DNA of 47,190 nt from the NCBI GenBank assembly GCA_013824915.1, contig PNOQ01000009.1, positions 1 through 47,190 of the forward strand, given 5' to 3'. The position numbers were made by a program, and so were the translations under genes. The stretch is from Nanoarchaeum sp. (lineage in GTDB: Archaea > Nanobdellota > Nanobdellia > SCGC-AAA011-G17 > PNOQ01). Below the pieces are notes generated by a model. The model was not told the DNA's origin and made no database searches. It was given only the letters and a program-made list of their open reading frames with translations. The stretch's first letter is position 1. Each line of letters begins with the position of its first letter. This document shows, in pieces, positions 18,256 through 28,100 of this stretch.

Positions 18256-19353
18256 ATGATAATTGATATGAAGAAGAAAAGAGAAATGAAGAAGATAATA
18301 GATACTCTGAAAGCAATTAAAGGTAGACATACAGAATTAGTTAGTGTTTATGTCCCTGCAGATTATAATCTAATTAAAATTATTGGTCATTTAGCTGAAG
18401 AACAAGGTACTGCTGGTAATATTAAAGATAAAAGGACTAGACAAAATGTTATTGATTCTTTAGAAAGAATTATTAGACATTTGAGATTGTTCAAAAAAAC
18501 TCCAATTAATGGGCTTGCTATTTTTGCAGGTAATATTAGTGATAATGAAAGTCAAATAAATATACAAGTTTATAGTGTTGAACCTCCATCCCCTTTGAAT
18601 ATTAGGATGTATAGGTGTGATCAGATTTTTGTAACAGATGTTTTAGAAGAAATGTTGCAAGATAAAATGACTTATGGTTTAATCGTTATTGATAGGAGAG
18701 ATGGTACTCTTGGATTATTAAACGGAAAATCTATTACTGAACTTGCTAGTTTTAGTTCTAATGTTCCTGGAAAAACAACTAAAGGTGGACAAAGTCAGAC
18801 AAGATATGCAAGATTAAGAGATGAAGCAGCACACAATTTCTTTAAAAAAGTTGGTGAAGCAGCAAATGATGTTTTTTCTCAAATTGCCGAATTAAAAGGA
18901 ATTTTGGTTGGTGGTCCCGGGAATACTAAAGATGATTTTGTTAATGGAGATTATTTACAAACTAGAGTTAAAGAAAAAATAGTTGGTATGAAAGATCTTA
19001 GTTATACTGAACACTTTGGATTAGTAGAATTAGTTGATAAAAGTCAAGATATATTTGCTCAAGAAGGTTTAGTTGATGAAAAGAAAATAATGGAGAAATT
19101 CTTTAATGCGCTTTCTGCTAAAGGCGGAAATAAAGCGATATACAAAGAAGACGAAGTTAGAAAAGCTTTAGACATGGGTGCGGTTGATACCTTACTACTA
19201 TCTGAAGATTTGGAAGACGCAAAGATTGAGGAGCTTGAACAAAAAGCTGAGTTAATCGGCGCGGAAGTAAAAATAATATCTTTAGACACAAATGAAGGGC
19301 AACAATTGAAATTTTTTGGTGGTGTAGCTGCAATCTTGAGGTTTAATATTTAA
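18256..19353 (+). CDS. prf1: Peptide chain release factor aRF1
   Basis: KTTKGGQSQTRYARLRDEAAHNFFKKVGE (GGQ motif), YRCDQIF (YxCxxxF), TAGNIKD in the NIKS position. Confidence 0.95.
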   Translation: MIIDMKKKREMKKIIDTLKAIKGRHTELVSVYVPADYNLIKIIGHLAEEQGTAGNIKDKRTRQNVIDSLERIIRHLRLFKKTPINGLAIFAGNISDNESQINIQVYSVEPPSPLNIRMYRCDQIFVTDVLEEMLQDKMTYGLIVIDRRDGTLGLLNGKSITELASFSSNVPGKTTKGGQSQTRYARLRDEAAHNFFKKVGEAANDVFSQIAELKGILVGGPGNTKDDFVNGDYLQTRVKEKIVGMKDLSYTEHFGLVELVDKSQDIFAQEGLVDEKKIMEKFFNALSAKGGNKAIYKEDEVRKALDMGAVDTLLLSEDLEDAKIEELEQKAELIGAEVKIISLDTNEGQQLKFFGGVAAILRFNI

Positions 19354-19354
19354 T

Positions 19355-19873
19355 ATGGAACAGGACAGAAATAAAATAGAGGCAATATTATTCACAACTG
19401 GAACTTTCTTAACAGTTGAAGAAATTAGTAAGCTTTGTGGGATTGGTAGTATTGGTTATATTAAAGGAATTTTAAATGAGTTAAAAGATGAATATAATAA
19501 AAAAGAATCTGCTTTGGAAATAGTTAATGATAAAGAGAAATGGAGATTAAATATAAGAAAAGATTATATGTATTTAACTGAAAAACTATTGACAGATGCC
19601 GAGTTAGATATGCCTACTCAAGAAACTTTAGCTGTTATTGCTTACAAACAACCTGCCATTCAATCTGTTGTAATTAAAACTAGGGGAAATAAGGCTTATG
19701 ATCATATTAAACTATTAAAGGATGAAGGTTTTATTTTATCTGAAAAATTTGGTAGAACTAAGATATTGAAATTAACTCAGAAGTTCTATGATTACTTTGA
19801 TGTCATGGAAGAACAATTAAAAGAAAAATTGGTTGAAAAAATGCAAGCTAGTGATGAAACCAAACCTTTATAA
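19355..19873 (+). CDS. scpB: Segregation and condensation protein ScpB-like
   Basis: IEAILFTTGTFLTVEEISKLCG, TLAVIAYKQPAIQSVVIKTRGNKAYDHIKLLKDEGFI. Confidence 0.88.
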   Translation: MEQDRNKIEAILFTTGTFLTVEEISKLCGIGSIGYIKGILNELKDEYNKKESALEIVNDKEKWRLNIRKDYMYLTEKLLTDAELDMPTQETLAVIAYKQPAIQSVVIKTRGNKAYDHIKLLKDEGFILSEKFGRTKILKLTQKFYDYFDVMEEQLKEKLVEKMQASDETKPL

Positions 19874-19895
19874 TAATTCTTAGATTTCCCAAGCT

Positions 19896-21110
19896 ATGGA
19901 CTGGTTAACTGCTGTATATTTATTTTATATACTGACTTCGTTGTATGTAACTTTTTTCTCTCTAATTATATATTATTCTATAAAACATAAATTTTTTGAA
20001 GAAGACTTAGAAGAGTATACTCCTAATTTAACTGTGCTAATTCCTGCTTATAATGAAGAAGAAACTATTGCTAGTACAATTGAAGCGGTTCAAGCAAATG
20101 ATTATCCTAAAGATAAATTGCAAATCATTGTTATTGATGATGGTAGTAAAGATAAAACTGCTGAAATTGTAAAAAAGTATAAAGATGTTATTTTGTTTTC
20201 TAAGAAAAATTCTGGAAAAGCAGATTCAGTTAATCAAGCTATTAAACAAGTTAAAAGTGAATTTTTTTGTATCATAGATGCGGATTCTTATCCTGAACAA
20301 GATGCTTTGAGACTGTTAATGAGGAAGTTTAAAGATGAGCAAGTTGGCGCAGTTACTGGAACTATCTTAGTTAAGAATAAAAGAAATATGATTGAGAAAT
20401 GCCAGGCAATGGAATATGTTTTAATTGCTTGGACTAGAAGATTATTAGATGCAGTAGAAAGTGTTTTTGTAACTCCGGGAGCTTTGAGTGCTTATAGAAA
20501 ATCTGCTGTTGAAAAAGTTGGTGGATTTGATAAAAATATTATGACAGAAGATATTGAGATTGCTTGGAACTTATTAAAACATAATTATAAGATAAGAATG
20601 GATCCACAAGCGCATGCATTTACTAGTGTGCCTACTACAGTAAAAGCGTGGTGGAGGCAAAGAGTAAGATGGGATATTGGTGGTTTCCAAACGTTTGAAA
20701 AGCATAAAAAAGCATTATTTAAAACAGATTATAATATGTTTGGTGTGTTTGTAATACCTTTCTTTTTATCACATTTAGTATTATCATTTACAGGATTCTT
20801 TGTATTTTTATACGTATTATTAAAACAGTTTTATAACTGGGCAATATTTACTTTCTTCTCCATAGAGACTCAATCTCAAGTTTTTGATCTATCTGAAATA
20901 TACTTAATCCCAAGCGTTTTTACTTATTTTGCGGTGCTTTTATTGTTATTATTTGGGTATAGTATTTACCTTTCTTTGAAGACTTTGAAGAAAGCCAAAA
21001 TAAGGATAGATTTAAGTTTCTTTGTATATTCCCTATTTTACTTAGCGACGTTCCCGATATTGCTAATAATTTCAATATATAAGTGGAAAAAGGGGTATTC
21101 AAAATGGTAG
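19896..21110 (+). CDS. Membrane family 2 glycosyltransferase
   Basis: LIPAYNEEETIASTIEAVQANDYPKDKLQIIVIDDGSKDKT, DADS, ED, RQRVRWDIGG; C-terminal TM helices. Confidence 0.88.
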   Translation: MDWLTAVYLFYILTSLYVTFFSLIIYYSIKHKFFEEDLEEYTPNLTVLIPAYNEEETIASTIEAVQANDYPKDKLQIIVIDDGSKDKTAEIVKKYKDVILFSKKNSGKADSVNQAIKQVKSEFFCIIDADSYPEQDALRLLMRKFKDEQVGAVTGTILVKNKRNMIEKCQAMEYVLIAWTRRLLDAVESVFVTPGALSAYRKSAVEKVGGFDKNIMTEDIEIAWNLLKHNYKIRMDPQAHAFTSVPTTVKAWWRQRVRWDIGGFQTFEKHKKALFKTDYNMFGVFVIPFFLSHLVLSFTGFFVFLYVLLKQFYNWAIFTFFSIETQSQVFDLSEIYLIPSVFTYFAVLLLLLFGYSIYLSLKTLKKAKIRIDLSFFVYSLFYLATFPILLIISIYKWKKGYSKW

Positions 21111-21763
21111 AAAAAAATCCAAAAAGTGCGTTCTGGAAGTCTTTAGTAGTGACAATGATATTGTTTTTAATAGGGGTTTCTTTGGGTATTTTATTTGAAT
21201 CTATGAGGGCTAATCATGTTAAAGATAAGTATGAAGAAATTGAATTTCAATTATTGGACTCGCAGTTAAGAGCAAATTTTTACCAAAAAATAGATAGTGA
21301 TTTTTGTGATTATGCTATACAAGAAAATTTAGAGTTTTCAGATAGGATTTATGAAGAAGGTAAGAAGTTAGAAACTTATGAAAAGTTTAGCAAATTAGGA
21401 AATGCATTAGAAAAAGAGAAAAAGAAATATGCATTATTAAAAACTGAGTTTTGGATGAATTCGAAAATTTTAAAAGAACAATGTAATGCTAGTTACACAA
21501 ATATAATTTATTTTTATAGAGACCAACCTTTGAATGATAATGAAAAACAAGAGCAAAATGTTCAGTCTAAAGTTTTGACTGATTTGAAAGAAAAATATGG
21601 TGCGGATATAATGTTAATACCTATACCAATTGATTTCAATATTAGTGTTATAAGTGTTTATACTAGATCTTTTGATGTTGAAACTGTGCCTGCCATATTA
21701 ATAAATGAAAACATAAAACTAGAAGGACTGCATAGTTTGGAAGAGATAGAAAAGTTAATATAA
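21104..21763 (+). CDS. Membrane-anchored protein with C-terminal thioredoxin-like segment
   Basis: N-terminal TM; C-terminal ...VSVYTRSFDVETVPAILINENIKLEGLHSLEEIEKLI. ATG 21104 overlaps the upstream stop (ATGGTAG). Confidence 0.6.
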   Translation: MVEKNPKSAFWKSLVVTMILFLIGVSLGILFESMRANHVKDKYEEIEFQLLDSQLRANFYQKIDSDFCDYAIQENLEFSDRIYEEGKKLETYEKFSKLGNALEKEKKKYALLKTEFWMNSKILKEQCNASYTNIIYFYRDQPLNDNEKQEQNVQSKVLTDLKEKYGADIMLIPIPIDFNISVISVYTRSFDVETVPAILINENIKLEGLHSLEEIEKLI

Positions 21764-21783
21764 TTTTTTAACCTTATCTTTTT

Positions 21784-22227
21784 ATGGGCGTTTGCGAAAT
21801 TTGTGGCAAAGTTAGTGAAGTTTTTGATGCTATTGTAGAAGGTGCAATGGTAAAGGTTTGCGGTAGATGTTCTAAACATGGAAATGTTGTTTCAGTTCAA
21901 AAAAAGGCAATTAGTACTAAAATTGAAAAAGATCCTTTTGAATATGTTGATGTAATTGTTGATAATTATGCGGAATTAATTAAAGAAGGAAGAGAAAAAA
22001 AAGAATTAAATCATGAGGAATTAGCTAAGGCTATTGCCGAAAAAGAATCAACTATAGCTCAAGTTGAGGCAGGCAACATGAAGCCTAATTTTAAACTGGC
22101 TAAGAAATTGGCTGTTTTTTTAAATATTGAATTAATTGAACATGTTGAGTCTTCTAAGGAAAGCTACAAATCCATAGATTTTAAGAGTTCTAGCCTAACT
22201 ATTGGCGACTTGCTTAAAAAGGGATAA
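21784..22227 (+). CDS. Multiprotein bridging factor aMBF1 (Zn ribbon + HTH)
   Basis: CEICG..CGRC zinc ribbon and HTH ELNHEELAKAIAEKESTIAQVEAGNMKPNFKLAKKL. Confidence 0.92.
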   Translation: MGVCEICGKVSEVFDAIVEGAMVKVCGRCSKHGNVVSVQKKAISTKIEKDPFEYVDVIVDNYAELIKEGREKKELNHEELAKAIAEKESTIAQVEAGNMKPNFKLAKKLAVFLNIELIEHVESSKESYKSIDFKSSSLTIGDLLKKG

Positions 22228-22267
22228 AACGAAAGGTTTAAAAGAGGTTGTTTAATCTATTCTGGAC

Positions 22268-22540
22268 ATGGAAATAAATGTAATAGCTGTGGATAAGAAT
22301 TCTATGAAAATTGAGCTTATTGGTGAAGATAATACTTTTGCTAATGCTTTAAGAAAAGAATTGTGGGAAAATAAAGCTGTGCAAATAGCTGGTTATAATA
22401 TTGAACATCCTTTAGTTGCTAATCCTATATTAGTAATTAACACAGATGGTAAAGAAGATCCAAAAAAAGTGTTGTTAAAAACGGCTGAATCATTAAAAGA
22501 AAAGAATAATGAACTAATAGCCAAATTCAAAAAACTTTAA
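22268..22540 (+). CDS. rpoL: DNA-directed RNA polymerase subunit L
   Basis: MKIELIGEDNTFANALRKELWENKAVQIAGYNIEHPLVANPILVINTDGKEDPKKVL. Confidence 0.93.
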   Translation: MEINVIAVDKNSMKIELIGEDNTFANALRKELWENKAVQIAGYNIEHPLVANPILVINTDGKEDPKKVLLKTAESLKEKNNELIAKFKKL

Positions 22541-22545
22541 TTATT

Positions 22546-23118
22546 ATGAGTACTACTTTAAGAAAAATATGGGATTTTTTATGGCACAGTAATTCTTTAG
22601 CTAGCTGGGTTGTGTCATTTATTGTTGCTTTTATACTTGTTAAATTTGTTATTTATGCTGGAATAGGGCTGATATTAGGGACTAGTTATCCTATTGTTGC
22701 AGTTGTTTCTGGGAGTATGGAACATAATGGTGTTGGTTTTGATCAATGGTGGGATGAAAACAAAGAATGGTATGAAGATAATAATATAGACCAAGAAGAA
22801 TTTAGAGAGTACATTTTTAAGAATGGTTTTAACAAAGGGGATATAATGATATTAGTTGGTGAAGAAGCGAAAGATATAAATAAAGGTGATGTAATTGTGT
22901 TTCAAGCAAACACGAATAACCCAATTATTCATAGGGTAGTTAAAGTTTCGGAAGATAAAGTTTATTATTTCCAAACAAAAGGAGATAATAATCCTGAAAG
23001 TTACGAACAACTTGGCGAAACTAAAATCAGTGAAGATAGAGTCATAGGAAAAGCAGTTGTTAAAATTCCTTTGCTTGGTTGGGTAAAAATAATTTTTGCG
23101 GAGATAATACAATGGTAG
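22546..23118 (+). CDS. Signal peptidase I (archaeal/SEC11-like)
   Basis: VVSGSMEHNG catalytic Ser region, GDVIVFQANTNNPIIHRVVKV, TKGDNNPESYEQ. Confidence 0.9.
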   Translation: MSTTLRKIWDFLWHSNSLASWVVSFIVAFILVKFVIYAGIGLILGTSYPIVAVVSGSMEHNGVGFDQWWDENKEWYEDNNIDQEEFREYIFKNGFNKGDIMILVGEEAKDINKGDVIVFQANTNNPIIHRVVKVSEDKVYYFQTKGDNNPESYEQLGETKISEDRVIGKAVVKIPLLGWVKIIFAEIIQW

Positions 23119-23432
23119 CCAATCTATTTTGTCCGAAATGTGGAACGATAATGTTGCCAGAAGGAAAGAAGTTGAAATGTTCTGGATGTAGTTATTCGCC
23201 CCGTAATAAACCGGAAAATGTGATTCTAAAAGAAAAAATTGAAGTTTCAAAAGAACAACAAATTGAAATTCAAGAGAAAAGAATAGAGACTTTACCAAAG
23301 ATAAAAGAAGATTGCCCAAAATGTGGTGGCAAGTTTGCTTATTATTGGACATTGCAGACAAGAGCTAGTGATGAATCTGAAACTAGGTTCTTTGAATGTG
23401 TCAAATGTAAGAATAGGTGGAGATCCTATTAA
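23112..23432 (+). CDS. Transcription factor S (TFS/RpoM-like)
   Basis: FCPKCGTIMLPEG...CSGC, CPKCGGKFAYYWTLQTRASDESETRFFECVKCKNRW. Start is ATG 23112, not 23079. Confidence 0.92.
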   Translation: MVANLFCPKCGTIMLPEGKKLKCSGCSYSPRNKPENVILKEKIEVSKEQQIEIQEKRIETLPKIKEDCPKCGGKFAYYWTLQTRASDESETRFFECVKCKNRWRSY

Positions 23433-23487
23433 TTATATCTTTTAGAATAGCAAAGATTAAAAAGCGCATTGAACTTGCATATTTAAA

Positions 23488-24237
23488 ATGAGGTTTGTAT
23501 TAGCTGAGCCGAAATTGCTCAAGGACAGCATAGGAGTTATTTCTGATTTAGTTAGTGATGTAAAGATGAAATTTGATTCCGATAAAATGGAAATCATTGC
23601 TATGGATCCGGCTAATGTTGCAATGGTCATTTATAGATTATTAAGTAGCTCTTTTGTTGAATATAATGTTAAAAGTTTAGAAACTATTGTTGTTAGTTTA
23701 GATAACTTGAAACAAATATTGAATAGATCTAAATCTTCTGATAATATAATATTTGAATTAGATGAGAAAAAAAATAAATTAAAGATTGAATTCAAAGGAG
23801 AAACTAATAAACATTTTAATTTATCTTTGTTAGATTCTCATGAAAAAGATCAAAAAGTTCCAGAATTAAAATTTACTGGTGTAATAGAATTGAATACTTT
23901 ATTGTTTAACGAAGCAATAGATGATATGGATATAATATCTGACTCTATAGTTTTTAGTCTAAATGAAGATGGATTGTTAATTGAATCTTCTGGAAATACT
24001 AGTGACGCAAGAGCGCATTTAGTTTCTTTGGATGGTGCTAAGATTATATGTGAAAGTGGTAGTATGATTAAATCAAAATACTCAATTGAATATCTAAAAA
24101 AGATTGCAAAGGGTGGAAAATTAGCAAATAAAGTTTTAGTAAAGTTTGGTGATGATTATCCTTTACAAGTTGAATATAAAATAAAAGATAAATTACATTT
24201 AACAACAATTCTTGCGCCAAGAGTAAGTAACGATTAG
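23488..24237 (+). CDS. pcn: DNA polymerase sliding clamp (PCNA)
   Basis: MRFVLAEPKLLKDSIGVISDLVSDVKMKFDSDKMEIIAMDPANVAMV; C-terminal LAPRVSND. Confidence 0.93.
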   Translation: MRFVLAEPKLLKDSIGVISDLVSDVKMKFDSDKMEIIAMDPANVAMVIYRLLSSSFVEYNVKSLETIVVSLDNLKQILNRSKSSDNIIFELDEKKNKLKIEFKGETNKHFNLSLLDSHEKDQKVPELKFTGVIELNTLLFNEAIDDMDIISDSIVFSLNEDGLLIESSGNTSDARAHLVSLDGAKIICESGSMIKSKYSIEYLKKIAKGGKLANKVLVKFGDDYPLQVEYKIKDKLHLTTILAPRVSND

Positions 24238-24275
24238 CGAAACATTTATAAGTTTGGTTTTGTTTTTTTAAAAAT

Positions 24276-25109
24276 ATGAAAAAGAGAGGGCAGGCTACAG
24301 TTTTTATAATTCTGGGTATAGTGGTTTTAACTCTATTTGGATTGCTGTTAGCTTTGAGAGGAGATTTACTTTCTGGAATTTTTAATACTGGGCAGAGTGA
24401 TCAAAGCAGGGCTGCAAATATTGAACCTGTTAAAGAAGTTATTGCTAATTGTGTTGAAATAACTTTACTTGATGGTGTTGAATGGGTTTCTAATCGTGGT
24501 GGTTATTTTGAACCTGTTGATTCTGAACAATATAGTTATGATAGTGGAGATATCTTAGTTGCTTATGCTTGGGGTTCTGAGATTGGAACTAGATTGCCTA
24601 CTTTGGATGGATTAGGCATACAAATTAACCTTTACATGGCTGAACATCGTGCTGAAATTGAAGATTGTATTGATAAAAATTTAGAACAATATCAAAGAAT
24701 TTGGTCAATTAGAAATGAAAAAGATTTTTCTTTAGGTATCCCACAAATAACTGATAATACTATAACTCAAAGAATACTTTTTAATAATCCTTTGTCTGTA
24801 AGTAAAGGAGATTATGTTGGAACTTCTAATGAAATATTAGCTGAATTAGATCTTGCATTAGGACAAGCACATAAAATGGCTGTTGAAATAAGTTCTTGTT
24901 TCAATGGTGATTCTTTACCTGCTGATTTTAATACATATTGTAATAATGGTGGTGTTCCATTTAGAGCCGAACTTTACAATATGAAATATCCGAACAATGT
25001 AGTGAGAATGTTACACCAAGCGTGTGCACAATGTAGTGATTGTTATCATTTATACATACCTGCTGAAGGAGGAGATATAATATTTAATACTGACTTAGCA
25101 ACATGTTAA
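24276..25109 (+). CDS. Pilin-like/secreted protein with N-terminal TM, 277 aa
   Basis: MKKRGQATVFIILGIVVLTLFGLLLALRG; start of a same-strand cluster. Confidence 0.7.
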   Translation: MKKRGQATVFIILGIVVLTLFGLLLALRGDLLSGIFNTGQSDQSRAANIEPVKEVIANCVEITLLDGVEWVSNRGGYFEPVDSEQYSYDSGDILVAYAWGSEIGTRLPTLDGLGIQINLYMAEHRAEIEDCIDKNLEQYQRIWSIRNEKDFSLGIPQITDNTITQRILFNNPLSVSKGDYVGTSNEILAELDLALGQAHKMAVEISSCFNGDSLPADFNTYCNNGGVPFRAELYNMKYPNNVVRMLHQACAQCSDCYHLYIPAEGGDIIFNTDLATC

Positions 25110-28100
25110 ACAAAAATAAATTTGCATTGTTATTTGGACTTGTGTTAGTCCTAGTTATGTTTTCTAATGTTAGTGCTTTACCTACATGTTGTATAACTGG
25201 ACCAAACAATCAATTTTGTATAGATAATTTAATAACAGGTTGTTCTGAAAGTGTTTCTGGTTCTTGTAGTGATGCACAAATAGACAGATGTAATAAAGGA
25301 ACTTGTGTTCCAAATAATGGAGTTTGTTTATCTGATTATAGTAAAGAACAATGTAATTTTGAAGGCGGAGAATGGTTTGATCAACCAAAAGAAGAGGTTG
25401 CTAAATGTCAGATGGGTTGCTGTAAAGAAACTAGTGTTTGTGGTGTAGTTCAAAAAAATCAATGTAGTGGTGAATTTGATACTGGAGTAACGAATTCTGC
25501 AACTTGTGATTCTCAGTGTGCAGTTAATGAATTAGGTTGTTGTGTTTCGGCTACTGATTGTGTATTTGGAGAAAGGGGAGATTGTACTGAAACATTTGAA
25601 GCTACGAAACAATGTAATCAAATTCAATCCTGTAATGGAAAATATGAAAGTCATAAATATACTGCTTGTGGAGATAATGAATTAATTGGTAATTCTGAAC
25701 TAGATGTTTATTGGTATGATTCTAATGGAAATATGGAAGAGAAAGTTGGAACTCGTGATTCTAGTGGAAGAGTAAGACAAGTTAATGGTGAAGATATGAA
25801 TGGTACATGTAATTATCCTGATGAGAAATGTTATGATCCTGATGAAAAAGGTGGAAGAGAAAATGCTTATTGTAAATCTACTGCATGTATAGTTGAAGGA
25901 GATTGTCCTGAATGTGTTCCTGAAACTTTTTTACATGGAGAATCTATTTGTTTAAAAATTTTTAAGGGTCAATTTACTAATGACCAAAGAAGTAAATATT
26001 TGAGAGAATATGTTTTATCTTGTGATAGCGGTGAAGTTGTTGAGGATAGAGAATTAAATAGAGCTGAAGAAATCTGTGTTGATAATACTATCACTGTAGA
26101 TGGTGTACAAAGAAGAAAAGCAAATGTAATCCCAAACGAATGGAGTAGTTGTTTAGGATGTGGATCTGGCGGTGGAGTTTTTGATTATGGTGGATATGTC
26201 CCTGTATTCGGTGCGGTTCCTATGTCTGTTTTTGGTAGTTGGTGTGGTAGTGGTGCTATAACCAATAGTGTTCCTGGTGGATTTGGAGCTCAAACTTGTG
26301 ATGATATAACTGGTCAAGATGGAGCTGCTATGTGTTATTATGATAATGATTTCTGGGCACCACTTGGATCTTGTAATCCAATTTATACTCCTTCGATTTC
26401 TACGGATGAACAATGTGGCAAATGTGGAAGAGGAGGAGATAGTTCAACAAATGTTTGTACAGAACAAGAATGTAATGCTTTAGGCGATTGTCAATTTTAT
26501 CCTGATGGTGGATTGGATGTTGGTGGCTTAGCTCAGACTGGTGCTTTAGCTTTAGGTGGGGCAACTGCAGCTATGGCAGCTTCTCAATTTGCATGCAATA
26601 TTCCTTTTGTTCCAACTGAAGCATGTTTCCAACTTGCGTTAGGAACTGTAGGAAATGTATTTGGTAGCTCTTTATTCTGGGGAGTTTATAGTTTGACACT
26701 TGGATTAACTGTAGGAAATAGCCAAGGTTATGATGAAAGTTATAATGATTTTTCTTTTAACAAAGGATCGTACTATGATTTAGCACAGTACATTATTGCT
26801 GCTAAAGCGGTTTCTACATCCTTGGATGGAGATCTGAATGGCAATTATTGGGTAAGTTCTGGAGCAGGGGTGTTACAGGGAATGAACTTACTTTCTTTGT
26901 TTACTAATCTTGAAACTGATTTATTATTCTCTCTTGAGAATAATGTAGTTGGGATAGGTATGCAATCTTCTGAAGAATTCGGAAGACAAGTCATTTATCA
27001 AGAGTCTTTTAATGAAGCACTAAATGGTGTGGATATACTTGGTGAGACTGAAGCGACTTATTTACAAGCACATAATACTGCAACTGAAGCTGCAGCTAGT
27101 GCATCAACAGATGAAGCAATTCAAGCTGGATCTAAACTTGCTAGAGCGTTAAAGGTAGCAGGTATTGCTTATAGTGTTTATAGTGCAAGTGAGTCATGGA
27201 GAACCGGAGATTGTAAACCTGAAACTGCTTATACTGATAGTGATCGTTGTGAACAATGTGGTCCTGGAGAAGGACAGTTCTTCTGCACTAAACAGAGATG
27301 TGAAATATTAGGTGAAGATACAAATCATTGTTTATGGATACCAAAAGAAGATGGAACTGATGATGGAATATGCACAACTGATGACCCTGGTAATGTTGCT
27401 TTGCCTAATTTAAATAGAATATATTTAGAATTATACGATATAAATGATAGTTTTGTTGTTGATCAAGAAATAAATGATAATGTTTTAGAAATGGAAAGTG
27501 CTGTTGATTGGAATAAAGCACATACTGTAAAATTAAATATAACTACTGATATAAGAGCGATATGTAAAGCAGATTTTGCTGTTGAATCAGAATTTAGTGC
27601 TATGGAATATACTTTTGATGGTGTATTTACTACAGATCATACATTGTCTTTCAATTTAACTGAAGAAATAAAATCAAGTGGAGAAGCTACTTTATTTGTT
27701 AAATGTAATAATACTAATGGTGTTGCTCATAATGCTAATGAAGATATGAATCAAATAATATTAAAATTTGGTACAAGACCAGATGTTATTCCTCCTGTGT
27801 TCAAGAGTGTCGATCCATATAATGCATTTAATTTACCTGAAGGAACAGATAACGTTACTGTAACGTTGAAAGTTTATGATAATAACGGAGTTAGAGGATG
27901 TAAATATTCTGAAGAAAAAGTAAATTATGGTGAAATGGAATACACATTTACAAAAGGAGCAAGAGCGCAATGCCCAGGTTCAAGTGTGAGAGATTGTGAT
28001 ACTTTCACAGCTAGATTTGATTTAGGAGATGCAGGTCAAGAAATTGATTTAACAAGTATGGATTATGATGAAAATGGTACATTGTATAGTTATGTTTTTG

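Noticed and set aside
22852-23361. - strand 169-aa ORF antisense to signal peptidase and TFS
   Set aside because: Two well-supported genes lie on the other strand; no domain recognised.
26153-26413. - strand 86-aa Arg/Ser/Thr-rich ORF
   Set aside because: Antisense to the 1200-aa protein in a Gly-rich stretch; not protein-like.
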